Source: Oscillospiraceae bacterium (GTDB lineage Bacteria; Bacillota; Clostridia; Oscillospirales; Ruminococcaceae). From it: a stretch of DNA of 64,000 nt. The translations under genes and the position numbers were made by a program. The DNA lies in contig JAFWQJ010000033.1 of the NCBI GenBank assembly GCA_017545185.1, forward strand, positions 1 to 64,000, written 5' to 3'. Under the pieces are notes generated by a model that did no database searches, had not been told where the DNA came from, and saw nothing but the letters and a program-made list of their open reading frames with translations. This document shows positions 42,738 through 50,208 of this stretch, in pieces (the first letter of the stretch is position 1; each line of letters starts with the position of its first letter).

Positions 42738-43942
42738 AACAGGAGGATTTTTTCAGAATCATGGACTGCGCTTCGGATGATGACATCACCGAAATGATGC
42801 AGCACCGCCGGTTCCGGCAGGTTCCTTCCGGTGAGGAGGAGATCACAGTGAGACAGACGGCACAAAAGAAGACCCGCATGACCCGCCGGGGTGCTGCCGC
42901 CGGTACGGCAGTCGCAGCGGCTCTGCTGGCACTGAATGTCGGCGGCGGTTATCTGCTGCTGCACGGCAGAAACGCGGAGAATCCCGCGGCAGAGCAGACG
43001 GAATCCGCATTCACGGAACAGGATGAAGCCGCTGCGGTTATCGGCACAGAGGAAATTTCGGCGGACATTGCGGCAAATAACGAAGCAGCCGGAACGACGC
43101 AGTACGTGCAGCTCATGCAGGAATATTACAATAAGCTGACGGATTCGCCGTATTACGAGGGCAGGACATACACCCCCTGTGATTACGATTTCACGGGGCT
43201 CGGCAAGGATATCGACTGTACGTTTGAGTGGGACGATTACAAGCTGACCTACCGCGCAGTCGTCGGATGCGACTGGGTGCTGTATTACTTCTACGATGCG
43301 GAGCCGAAGCAGGGGCAGGACTATCAGCAATTCTGGAGCGAAAACCCGGATATGGCAAGAATCGCCGTGTCGCTGATCAAGGGCGATACCGTGAATTTTG
43401 CCTGCGACCGCGTTTCAAACGTATTGGATCCGGAGCCGGACAACGGCGTCTGGCACGGTGTCGGCATCATCACAAACTGCACTGACAAGCCGTTCTTCCG
43501 CGGGGAAAATGCAGGTACGCAGATCAGTATCTGCGAGACGTATGATACGCCGGAAGAAGCGCAGCAGAATTGCGGGGAACCGTTTGATTTTGAGACAAAG
43601 GCGTTCCCGCTCCGTGCATGTGAACAGCCGGTGTTCTTCCGCGATGAGACGTACATGTCCTTTGAGCCTGCATTCCATGAGGATGTGGAATCAATGCTTG
43701 CGGAGCATTCGCTGACCCGCTGTGCGGAGACGCCGTTCGGAAGATATTATGTCAGCGAGCGGACGCAGTCCGACGGATCGTTCCGGTCGCAGAGCTGGGT
43801 CGGCCCGAGCCTCGGTCTGGAGGGCATTGCACCCCGGACACTGGATGCGACTTACTTCGGAAACTATGAAGCTGACGGAGTCGAAATCGCGCATCTGATC
43901 GCGCTGTATGACAGACCTGTTGAAGCAGAGGAAGCGGAATAA
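42734..43942 (+). CDS. Membrane partner of sigma factor, function unknown, 402 residues
   Basis: About 54 cytoplasmic residues (MKQEDFFRIMDCASDDDITEMMQH...) precede a membrane segment (AAAGTAVAAALLALNVGGGYLLL) and about 325 outside residues with scattered Cys. GTG start overlaps the sigma stop. I recognise no domain outside. The layout matches the other sigma partners, but the outer domain is unrelated to theirs by eye, so each pair may sense a different signal (inference). Confidence 0.75.
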   Translation: MKQEDFFRIMDCASDDDITEMMQHRRFRQVPSGEEEITVRQTAQKKTRMTRRGAAAGTAVAAALLALNVGGGYLLLHGRNAENPAAEQTESAFTEQDEAAAVIGTEEISADIAANNEAAGTTQYVQLMQEYYNKLTDSPYYEGRTYTPCDYDFTGLGKDIDCTFEWDDYKLTYRAVVGCDWVLYYFYDAEPKQGQDYQQFWSENPDMARIAVSLIKGDTVNFACDRVSNVLDPEPDNGVWHGVGIITNCTDKPFFRGENAGTQISICETYDTPEEAQQNCGEPFDFETKAFPLRACEQPVFFRDETYMSFEPAFHEDVESMLAEHSLTRCAETPFGRYYVSERTQSDGSFRSQSWVGPSLGLEGIAPRTLDATYFGNYEADGVEIAHLIALYDRPVEAEEAE

Positions 43943-43964
43943 ATGAAATTGTGATATAGAGGAA

Positions 43965-44000
43965 CCGGCACCGGCTGATTGCAGTCGGTGCCGGATTCTG
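43965..44000 (+). terminator. Hairpin after the third sigma pair (GCTGA/TCGG type)
   Basis: CCGGCACCG pairs with CGGTGCCGG around GCTGATTGCAGT, then a weak ATTCTGTG tail. Its 22-base core equals the minus strand of the hairpin at 47709-47738. Confidence 0.6.
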
Positions 44001-44163
44001 TGTGCAGAGAATCAGAATATAAAACAGCAAAGGGGAATAACTGACGGGTTTTTACGTTCCTTCGCCTGATTTTTTGTCCGGTGTAAATTTTGTCGGGCGC
44101 GATGGTGCGCGGAGCTAAGAGGGATAGGGGTTCAGGAAAGCGGGGGCTCGGGGGCGAAAAACT

Positions 44164-44213
44164 AAGGGGGAAGGGGGAATAAGCGAGCTTGCGAGTGCTC
44201 CCCCTTCTCCCTT
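44164..44213. repeat. Long G-rich/C-rich hairpin
   Basis: AAGGGGGAAGGGGGA pairs with TCCCCCTTCTCCCTT (one mismatch in 15) around a 20-base loop. The surrounding 43943-44228 stretch holds no gene; it is G-rich on the plus strand. Confidence 0.55.
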
Positions 44214-44227
44214 GGGTTGTCACCCCC

Positions 44228-44342
44228 GTTCCATGGGGAGCAGCGGCCTTTCAGAAGCCGCTTTGCGGCGTGTACTGCGAATGTTGGGAGAGTTCCGCTA
44301 ACCGCCTCCGGAGGGAAACGCCAGCCCGAGCTCCGGGCCCGG
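44228..44342 (-). repeat. Dispersed intergenic repeat, copy 4 (minus orientation)
   Basis: On the minus strand it reads GCTGGCGTTTCCCTCCGGAG, AACTCTCCCAACATTCGCAG, TACACGCCGCAAAGCGGCTT. It sits head-to-tail with copy 5. Confidence 0.78.
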
Positions 44343-44348
44343 AGGAAA

Positions 44349-44475
44349 ACGCCTGCGGCGTGCTTCAGCGCTGGGAGCAGTAACGCCAAAGAAGCCGCCC
44401 CGCGGCGTGTGTTGCGACTGTTGGGAGAGCTTCGCTAACCGCCTCCGGAGGGAAATACCAGCGGGCGCTGCCCGC
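44349..44475 (-). repeat. Dispersed intergenic repeat, copy 5 (minus orientation, longest)
   Basis: On the minus strand it begins with GCGGGCAGCGCCCGC, then ATTTCCCTCCGGAGGCGG, AAGCTCTCCCAACAGTCGCA, ACACGCCGCGGGGCGGCTTC, TTTGGCGTTACTGCTCCCAG and CTGAAGCACGCCGCAGGC. It abuts the promoter of the fourth sigma gene. Confidence 0.8.
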
Positions 44476-44481
44476 TCGCAG

Positions 44482-44510
44482 TTGACTTTTCTTGCGATTC
44501 ATGATAAAAT
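44482..44510 (+). promoter_or_regulatory. Promoter of the fourth sigma pair
   Basis: TTGACT, 17 bases, TAAAAT, right after the GCGGGC...GCCCGC palindrome of repeat copy 5; leader about 110 bases. Confidence 0.6.
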
Positions 44511-44628
44511 AGGGGACGGGGAAACAAAATATAAGCGAAATAAAACAGAAACCGCCGGCAGCCGGGGAACTGTACGGCGGATGTATGAGCATTCAATCCG
44601 ATGACTGAATGGGGAAGGAGATCCGGTT

Positions 44629-45177
44629 TTGGATAAAGATGCGCAATGCAATGCGGCCGCGGAACAGTATTACCAACCGCTGTACCGCTACTGCCTTCTG
44701 CAGCTCGGCGGAGATTTGTCCGCCGCCGATGACTGCGTGCAGGAAACCTTCCTGCGCATGCTCGAAAAAAAGGACACGCTCGATTTTACCGGAAATATCC
44801 GCAGCTGGCTCTACAGCACAGCCTACCGCGTCATTAAGGAATACCGGCTCCGGAACCGCCGCGAAATGGAGCTCTGCCCCGGTGACCTCGACGTCGAAAC
44901 TGTCTCCGCGGAACAGGATACTGCCTCCGCGGAAGAAGCAGCCAAATTGTTAAGCGCCCTCTCGGACGAGGAGTACCGCCTGCTGGAAGCCTATTACGAC
45001 AGCGAACACGGCAGCAAGGCAGCGGTCGCAAAGGAATACGGCATGACCATGGCGCAGCTCTATAAACGCGTCCAGACACTCCGTCTGCGTCTGCTGCGCC
45101 GTCAACCTGCTGTAGACGAAGCAGAAAAGCAGCAATCCGATTGTTCAAACCGCCAAAAGTTTAAGCGAGGGCGGTAA
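44629..45177 (+). CDS. RNA polymerase sigma factor, ECF subfamily
   Basis: A 182-residue sigma factor. Region 2: AEQYYQPLYRYCLLQLGGD, DDCVQETFLRMLEKKD, and IRSWLYSTAYRVIKEY; region 4: YRLLEAYYDSEHGSKAAVAKEYGM then LYKRVQTLRLRLL. TTG start after GGGGAAGGAG. It is not close to the 27 and 42 kb sigmas. Followed at once by a membrane partner. Confidence 0.88.
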   Translation: MDKDAQCNAAAEQYYQPLYRYCLLQLGGDLSAADDCVQETFLRMLEKKDTLDFTGNIRSWLYSTAYRVIKEYRLRNRREMELCPGDLDVETVSAEQDTASAEEAAKLLSALSDEEYRLLEAYYDSEHGSKAAVAKEYGMTMAQLYKRVQTLRLRLLRRQPAVDEAEKQQSDCSNRQKFKRGR

Positions 45178-45254
45178 ATATGCAGAAAAAAATTCATTTA
45201 TGGGTGAAACACGAAAGCAGCAATGCTTTTACCGTCCGGAAGGAGCTTGTACCT

Positions 45255-46166
45255 ATGACAACACCAAAGGCTTTGGCTGCTGCGATGCAGCGGCGCGATG
45301 CCGATAGCATGATGCTGCGGGAAATGCAGCGGATGCTCCGGGCGGAACTGGAAAAGCCGCCGGAGACGCAGGATCTCGATGCAGTCGATGAACTGACCGC
45401 AGGGATCTGCGAGATTTGCGGACTGGAGCAGGCAGTCGCAGAACATTCCCGCAAGGGGCTGGAGACGTTCCGCAAAAACATCACACCACAAATCGCAGCA
45501 ACTACTACAAAAACAATCACAGAAACAACCGCAGAACCGGTCGCCGCACCCGCAAAACTGAAGCGGATCTTCCATTGGAAGCGGCTCGCAGCCCTTGCAG
45601 CATCGTTTGCAGGCGCGCTGATGATCGGCAATTTCGCAACAAAGGGCGCACTCGGAGACAACCTGCTGAATACCGGTGCCAAACTGCTTCACGGCGGGGT
45701 CGGGTTCTCAATGTCTGAACCGGAATCCGCCGCAGATAATGTGACAGTCGGTCTCTCCGATCCTTACGGCATTCAGGAAGAATGCAGCAAGGCCGGCTTT
45801 GCCGCACTGACACCGCAGTATATCCCTGAGGATCTCACGAATCAAACCCTTGAATATGAGATCAACGAGGGGATGCAGGAAGTATTCGGCCGCTTTACGG
45901 ATGAGGCGGAGAAAAGCATTTTCATTCTGCATTATTCGCATTATGAGGACAGCAGCCTGATCCCTGAGATCAAACTTCCGACACAGGACTATAATCCGAC
46001 CGTGACTGAGATCAACGGCATAACAGTCCACCAGGTCATTGAGGATGGTTACTATTCCTCGACATTCCTTCTGCATAACACGACCTATGTGCTTGCGTGC
46101 AAGAATATTGCGCATGAGGAGTGCGAGAAAATTCTGCAATCATTCTTTGACAACACCAACCTCTGA
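45255..46166 (+). CDS. Membrane partner of sigma factor with DUF4367-like outer domain
   Basis: A 303-residue single-pass protein. The cytoplasmic part contains LRAELEKPPETQDLDAVDEL, the membrane segment is AALAASFAGALMIGNFA, and the C-terminal 120 residues (LTPQYIPEDL ... TYVLACKNIAHEECEKILQSF) resemble DUF4367 of sigma-linked proteins. The ATG at 45255 follows GGAAGGAG; an in-frame ATG at 45180, 3 bases after the sigma stop with a weaker site, would add 25 residues. Confidence 0.78.
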   Translation: MTTPKALAAAMQRRDADSMMLREMQRMLRAELEKPPETQDLDAVDELTAGICEICGLEQAVAEHSRKGLETFRKNITPQIAATTTKTITETTAEPVAAPAKLKRIFHWKRLAALAASFAGALMIGNFATKGALGDNLLNTGAKLLHGGVGFSMSEPESAADNVTVGLSDPYGIQEECSKAGFAALTPQYIPEDLTNQTLEYEINEGMQEVFGRFTDEAEKSIFILHYSHYEDSSLIPEIKLPTQDYNPTVTEINGITVHQVIEDGYYSSTFLLHNTTYVLACKNIAHEECEKILQSFFDNTNL

Positions 46167-46167
46167 T

Positions 46168-46196
46168 TCGTCAGACGATGCAGAACCGTCTGACGA
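46168..46196 (+). terminator. Hairpin directly after the fourth sigma pair
   Basis: TCGTCAGACG and CGTCTGACGA form a perfect 10-pair stem that starts inside the stop region; CTCCTTTT follows 10 bases later. Its stem resembles the hairpin at 61971. Confidence 0.55.
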
Positions 46197-46242
46197 TCCT
46201 GAAACTCCTTTTATGATTTTGTTTGTTGAGACGATGATTTAC

Positions 46243-46282
46243 GGGAAGGTGATCCGGCAAGATCGCCTTCCCCTCTTTTTTA
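46243..46282 (+). terminator. Terminator of the fourth sigma pair
   Basis: GGGAAGGTGATC pairs with GATCGCCTTCCC (one G-T), then CTCTTTTTT. Confidence 0.88.
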
Positions 46283-46440
46283 TCCTCTGTTATGTATACA
46301 TTGACCATATTTATACACATCGTACTTTCTGTTTTATTGCAAATGCAGATTGTTGGAAAAGATAGGTAAAAAATGGGGGGTAAAATCATTTATGGGTGTA
46401 AGCGGGTTCCGAAAAGAGCCCGGAAGGAGGATACAAAAGA

Positions 46441-46971
46441 ATGACAATTCGCAAATCCCTGACGGCAATTCTGGCAGCGGGAATGCTTCTGTCTCAGTCT
46501 GTGCGGGCAGCTGCGGCAGCACCCATTCAGCAAGCACCCATCCAGTCGAATTTCCAGTCACAGCAGGTTCTGCAGTACAATCAGTACAATGCAGCTGTTC
46601 CTGCAAATCCGAGGGCTGCAGCAATGGCCTACGGACATTTCTATGAATCCACAAGCAGCGCAAGAATCGGCGCCGGCGGGCTTTATCTCACAACCCGGAC
46701 AGGCACCTTCAATATCATGAGAAAAATCGGCCTGAAAAGTGTCACAATGGAGTACAGTTCAAACGGTGTATCCGGCTGGCGCACTGTCGCGAATTACGGT
46801 GAGATCGTAACATACAATTCCAATTCGCAGAGAATCACCAACAGATTTTTCTCGTCCACAAACGGAGCAGGCTATTATCGTTTTAAGGTCATACACATCG
46901 CATACAACAGTCCGTTTGATTATCAGGAGTCCGATCCGCAGTATACTGCCGCTTTTTGGCTTTACTACTGA
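46441..46971 (+). CDS. Secreted protein of unknown function, 176 residues
   Basis: A clear signal peptide (MTIRKSLTAILAAGMLLSQS, cut near VRAAAAA) is followed by a Gln/Asn-rich segment and a compact domain with GGLYLTTRTGTFNIMRKIGLKS, MEYSSNGVSGW and GYYRFKVIHIAY. Similar small exported proteins occur in Clostridia, but I cannot name the family firmly. RBS GGAAGGAGG. It stands alone after the fourth sigma pair and could be a target of it (inference). Confidence 0.8.
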   Translation: MTIRKSLTAILAAGMLLSQSVRAAAAAPIQQAPIQSNFQSQQVLQYNQYNAAVPANPRAAAMAYGHFYESTSSARIGAGGLYLTTRTGTFNIMRKIGLKSVTMEYSSNGVSGWRTVANYGEIVTYNSNSQRITNRFFSSTNGAGYYRFKVIHIAYNSPFDYQESDPQYTAAFWLYY

Positions 46972-47441
46972 TCTGAGGAACCTTCTGATTTATCATAATT
47001 CGCTTTCCCCGGCAATGGGGGCAACTGCTGACGTTACTTGAGAGAGCCGGTTTCATAACAATCCCGTATCTGCACATTAACTTCGTATTCTGAAACCTCA
47101 TCGCAAGCTGAAAAAGTATCCTACCTTACACCACCCACAAATCCACTTGTGAATCCGGTTCTCTCACCGGCAGCATCCGGCATCCCGCACCCGTTATCCG
47201 ATCAAATTTCTCCGTATTGAACAAAGCAAAGTCACACTACAAGTCACACTACTTTCTAACACTGACATTTACCCCGAAATCACACCACTTCCTTACTTTG
47301 TACCGTTTACAGGCATTGGGTCTGTATGTACCGCGGTACGATCACAGCACGGAAGCACTGTCAGTCGCACAACAACGGGCGTCGGATTTGTCCCCATTTT
47401 TTAACAGCCTGCATGGGTTCTCCCGTGCAGGCTGTTCTGCA
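46972..47441. other. Intergenic stretch without a gene
   Basis: No frame here has a ribosome site or protein-like composition. It includes the 12-base palindrome GTACCGCGGTAC (47328-47339), a direct repeat of AAGTCACACTAC (near 47226-47250), and a hairpin AACAGCCTGCA/TGCAGGCTGTT (47403-47436) with no U tract on either strand. Confidence 0.55.
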
Positions 47442-47561
47442 CGGAGCCCGTTCCGGCATTTTCCTCCGGAGGGCGGCAGCGGAGCTCTCCCAACATTCGC
47501 AGTACACGCCGCAAAGCGGCTTCTTTGGCGTTACTTCTCCCAGCGCTGAAGTCCGCCGGAA
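47442..47561 (+). repeat. Dispersed intergenic repeat, copy 3
   Basis: It reads TTTTCCTCCGGAGG, CAGCGGAGCTCTCCCAAC, ATTCGCAGTACACGCCGC, AAAGCGGCTTCTTTGGCG, TTACTTCTCCCAGCGCTGAA. This is closest to copy 4 in the ACATTCGCAGTACACG block and to copy 5 in the TTCTTTGGCGTTAC block. Confidence 0.78.
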
Positions 47562-47577
47562 GCATAACACGAAACAT

Positions 47578-47615
47578 AAAAAGGACGCCGATCACAGCAT
47601 CAGCGTCCTTTTGTG
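47578..47615 (-). terminator. Terminator of the aromatic cluster (GCTGA/TCGGC type)
   Basis: On the minus strand AAAAGGACGCTGA pairs with TCGGCGTCCTTTT, loop of 8 bases, then TTTTTATG. Minus orientation, matching aroQ. Confidence 0.8.
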
Positions 47616-47708
47616 TTGCATATAACGTGGTCCGGGGACAATGTCCCCGGCAGAGGTCAACATGTTTAGGGGCGGAGCCCCATTCTCAATCCATCGGAGA
47701 TACAACTG

Positions 47709-47738
47709 CAGGCACCGACTGCAATCAGCCGGTGCCTG
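47709..47738 (-). terminator. Hairpin just after aroQ (GCTGA/TCGG type)
   Basis: CAGGCACCG pairs with CGGTGCCTG. Read on the minus strand its core is identical to the hairpin at 43965. The T tract is on the plus side, so it is at most a weak terminator for aroQ. Confidence 0.5.
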
Positions 47739-47752
47739 TTTGCTTTATTTCA

Positions 47753-48196
47753 TCAAGCGTTTTTCTGCGCGATATGCGCTTTCAGAATCTGCAGTCCTTC
47801 GAGATACCCCGCAAAGCCCTTGCCCTTGACAGTCGCGATGCAGGCCTGCCGGATATACGAGATCTTCCGGAATTCGTCCCGCGTATCCGGATCGGAGATA
47901 TGCACCTCAACGGTCGGGATCTGCACCGCCTTGACCGCATCCAGCAGCGCGACACTCGTATGCGTATACGCGGCGGGATTGATGAGGATGCCGTCCGCCT
48001 TGCCGTAGGCCGCCTGAATCTTGTCCACGAGGTCGCCCTCATGGTTCGACTGATAGCATTCGACCGTCACGCCGAGCCGCGCAGCCTCCGCCTCGATCAT
48101 CGCGGTCAAGTCGGCAAGGGTCTGTGTGCCGTAATGCTCCGGCTCACGGATTCCCAGCATGTTCAAATTCGGTCCATTCAGCACGAGTATATGCAC
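47753..48196 (-). CDS. aroQ: 3-dehydroquinate dehydratase, type II
   Basis: A 147-residue dodecameric enzyme that dehydrates 3-dehydroquinate to 3-dehydroshikimate. ILVLNGPNLNMLGIREPEHYG holds the catalytic Arg and Tyr, INPAAYTHTS the Asn, and TVEVHISDP the His. The GTG at 48196 (VHILVLNGPN) follows GGGGTG and lies 53 bases inside the end of aroE-aroK in another frame; a longer frame to 48415 is basic non-family sequence. The length equals the family norm. Confidence 0.95.
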   Translation of the reverse strand: MHILVLNGPNLNMLGIREPEHYGTQTLADLTAMIEAEAARLGVTVECYQSNHEGDLVDKIQAAYGKADGILINPAAYTHTSVALLDAVKAVQIPTVEVHISDPDTRDEFRKISYIRQACIATVKGKGFAGYLEGLQILKAHIAQKNA

Positions 48197-49433
48197 AAAA
48201 ATCACCCCAAATCTGCTCCGCCGCAGCTTCCGGCGTCGCATTGTTTTCAATTTCGGTATCCGCAAATTTTTTGTAAAGCGGCATTCTGACCGCCTCCATT
48301 TGAGTGAGATCCGCGTCGATCGAAAGCGGACGCCCCTCGCGGGAAAGCTCCGAGACCGGGCGGCAGATCTGACAGATCCTGCCGTTGCTCCGGAGCGGTG
48401 CCTCATTTTCCGCACGCGTGACCACGCCGCCGCCCGTCACCAGAATGACGCCGCGGTGCGCGCTCTGCTCGCGGACGACCTCGGATTCGATCTTCCGGAA
48501 GCCGTCCTCGCCGCTTTCCGCAAAGATCTCCGGGATCGGTCTGCCCGCTTTCTTTACGATCTCCGCGTCAAGGTCAATGACCTGTCTGCCGGTCAGCCTG
48601 CCGAGCGCGTCGCCGATGCAGGATTTGCCGCTGCCGGGCATCCCGATCAGCACGATATTTTCCGCATCGCGCTGCATGTCCGCGCCGATCTCCGCAATTT
48701 TCACATCGTCGATCGCTTTGCCGAAGAAATGCTCCGCCGCCTGCTTTGCCTGCGCGACCAGCATCGTCAGGCCGCCCGCGCACGGAATGCCGAGCGCCTT
48801 TGCCTGCAGCAGCAGCGCCGTCCTTGCTGGGTTGTAGATCACATCCGCGACGCCTTTTAATTGCGGGAAGTTCGTCAGATCGACCAGCGATTTGCCCGCA
48901 TTCGGATACATGCCGACCGGCGTCGCATTGACGATCAGCGTCGTATCTGCGTAGAATTTGGGCAGGTCGTCGTAGGTGTATTCCGTGCCTTTCAGGTCAA
49001 GGACGGTCAGCTTTGCGCAGCCGTCCAGCTTTGCGATCGCCTGAATCGTCTGCGAAACGCCGCCGTTACCTAACACAAGCACATTGGCACCGTCAAAGGA
49101 AAGCCCGCCCGCGCGCATCATGCAGCGCAGACCGTAGGCATCCGTGTTATAGCCTTTCCATGTGCCGTCATTTTGCCGCACCAGCGTATTGACGCTGCCG
49201 ATCGCCTCGGCCAGCGGGTCAAGCGTTTTGCAGAGCGGGATGACGTCGATCTTGTAGGGGATCGTGACGTTCAGTGCTTTCAGCCGCGTATCTGCGAGGA
49301 AAACCGGCAGCTCGTCCGGCTCCAGTTCATAGAGCGAATAATGCGGATTACCGAGTGCCGCATGGATCTCCGGCGAAATGCTGTGACCGAGCTTCCGCCC
49401 GATCAGGCCGTAGGGTGTTTTGAAATCTGTCAT
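48144..49433 (-). CDS. Shikimate dehydrogenase-shikimate kinase fusion (AroE-AroK)
   Basis: A 429-residue bifunctional protein for steps four and five of the shikimate pathway. Residues 1-260 are AroE: GLIGRKLGHSISPEIHAAL, NVTIPYK (catalytic Lys), NTDAYG, VLGNGGVSQTI (NADP) and NATPVGMYP. Residues about 262-415 are AroK: IVLIGMPGSGKSCIGDALGR (Walker A), IDLDAEI, FRKIESEVV, and TGGGVV (Walker B-like). The ATG follows a GAGGTCTGT site. No stop or restart lies between the halves, so the fusion is real in this sequence. Its end overlaps aroQ. Confidence 0.96.
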   Translation of the reverse strand: MTDFKTPYGLIGRKLGHSISPEIHAALGNPHYSLYELEPDELPVFLADTRLKALNVTIPYKIDVIPLCKTLDPLAEAIGSVNTLVRQNDGTWKGYNTDAYGLRCMMRAGGLSFDGANVLVLGNGGVSQTIQAIAKLDGCAKLTVLDLKGTEYTYDDLPKFYADTTLIVNATPVGMYPNAGKSLVDLTNFPQLKGVADVIYNPARTALLLQAKALGIPCAGGLTMLVAQAKQAAEHFFGKAIDDVKIAEIGADMQRDAENIVLIGMPGSGKSCIGDALGRLTGRQVIDLDAEIVKKAGRPIPEIFAESGEDGFRKIESEVVREQSAHRGVILVTGGGVVTRAENEAPLRSNGRICQICRPVSELSREGRPLSIDADLTQMEAVRMPLYKKFADTEIENNATPEAAAEQIWGDFCAYTRAEWTEFEHAGNP

Positions 49434-49471
49434 ACAGACCTCCGTTTCTTATTGCAGTAAATCAGAATTTA

Positions 49472-49735
49472 TCAGTTTCTTCCACGTTCGATTTTCCAAA
49501 GCTCGTCGATGTTCTTGAAATTGTCCGGAATCCAAAAAACGGAAGTTTCATGGTATGTGTAATCTTCTCCGGTATTTACATCGATAATAAACTTGTTCCA
49601 GACAACTATTTTATAAGTAAGCGCGCAATATTCTCTTGTGCCGCCGTCTTCAACTCTTCCTTTGGGATTTGGAACAGGCAGGAACAAAACAAGAAGAACG
49701 ACAACGATGATACCGATAATAATACGTTTTTTCAT
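49472..49735 (-). CDS. Small single-pass membrane or exported protein, 87 residues
   Basis: MKKRIIIGIIVVVLLVLFLPVPNPKG is a membrane anchor or signal, followed by DGGTREYCALTYKIVVWNKF and PDNFKNIDELW. Small proteins of this pattern (DGGTREY ... ALTYKIVKWN) are frequent in Ruminococcus and relatives; function unknown. The ATG at 49735 follows GAGGAGAAAAG; an in-frame start at 49753 precedes the ribosome site. Confidence 0.78.
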   Translation of the reverse strand: MKKRIIIGIIVVVLLVLFLPVPNPKGRVEDGGTREYCALTYKIVVWNKFIIDVNTGEDYTYHETSVFWIPDNFKNIDELWKIERGRN

Positions 49736-49809
49736 ATCTTTTCTCCTCTGCAAATTCCGGTTTATATCAGCGACACATTTTTGAAAGGGGACGCGTGATT
49801 CGCAATCAT

Positions 49810-50199
49810 TTATTCAACAAAGGAACCGATCTCGATCAGATTGCCCTCCGGGTCTGCAACATAGCAGGTGCGCTGTCCCCACGGCATCGTCTGCGGGGGC
49901 ATGACCGGCGCTGCACCGGCCGCCACGACCCGTGCATATTCCGCATCGACACCGGCGTAATTGCCCGCATTCAGCGCGATCTCATAATGTCCGATCTTCC
50001 CGGACGCATAGGTAAACTGCTGCGCGGTCATCTGCTCAAAATCGCTCCGGCGGTACAGCAGAAACAGCGTGCCGTCCTTTTCCAGAAACACATTCGATGT
50101 ATTCTCGTCCTCTTTGATCGCAAAGCCGAGGACATCGCGGTAAAACCGCACCATTGTCGGCATATCCTTGACAAAAATGCCGAAGCCTTCCAGTTTCAT
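49810..50199 (-). CDS. VOC-family (glyoxalase/bleomycin-resistance fold) protein
   Basis: A 129-residue metal-site fold with two beta-alpha-beta-beta-beta units: FGIFVKDMPTMVRFYRDVLGF, then the second half ending TCYVADPEGNLIEIGSF with the conserved Glu. The ATG at 50199 follows GGTGAGGTG by 5 bases, 9 bases after the pheA stop. In the aromatic operon by position; a lyase or dioxygenase-like role on an aromatic compound is only a guess. Confidence 0.88.
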   Translation of the reverse strand: MKLEGFGIFVKDMPTMVRFYRDVLGFAIKEDENTSNVFLEKDGTLFLLYRRSDFEQMTAQQFTYASGKIGHYEIALNAGNYAGVDAEYARVVAAGAAPVMPPQTMPWGQRTCYVADPEGNLIEIGSFVE

Positions 50200-50208
50200 G
50201 CGCACACC

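Noticed and set aside
44162..44592. Short minus frames encoding a shared RLLWRY-like peptide
   Set aside because: They lie in repeat copies 4 and 5; the peptide likeness follows from DNA repeat identity. Ribosome profiling would be needed to revive them.
47403..47436. Hairpin AACAGCCTGCA/TGCAGGCTGTT as a terminator
   Set aside because: No U tract follows it on either strand; the T run precedes the stem.
47217..47549. Plus-strand 110-codon frame
   Set aside because: Starts in non-coding AT-rich DNA and ends in repeat copy 3; no ribosome site or domain.
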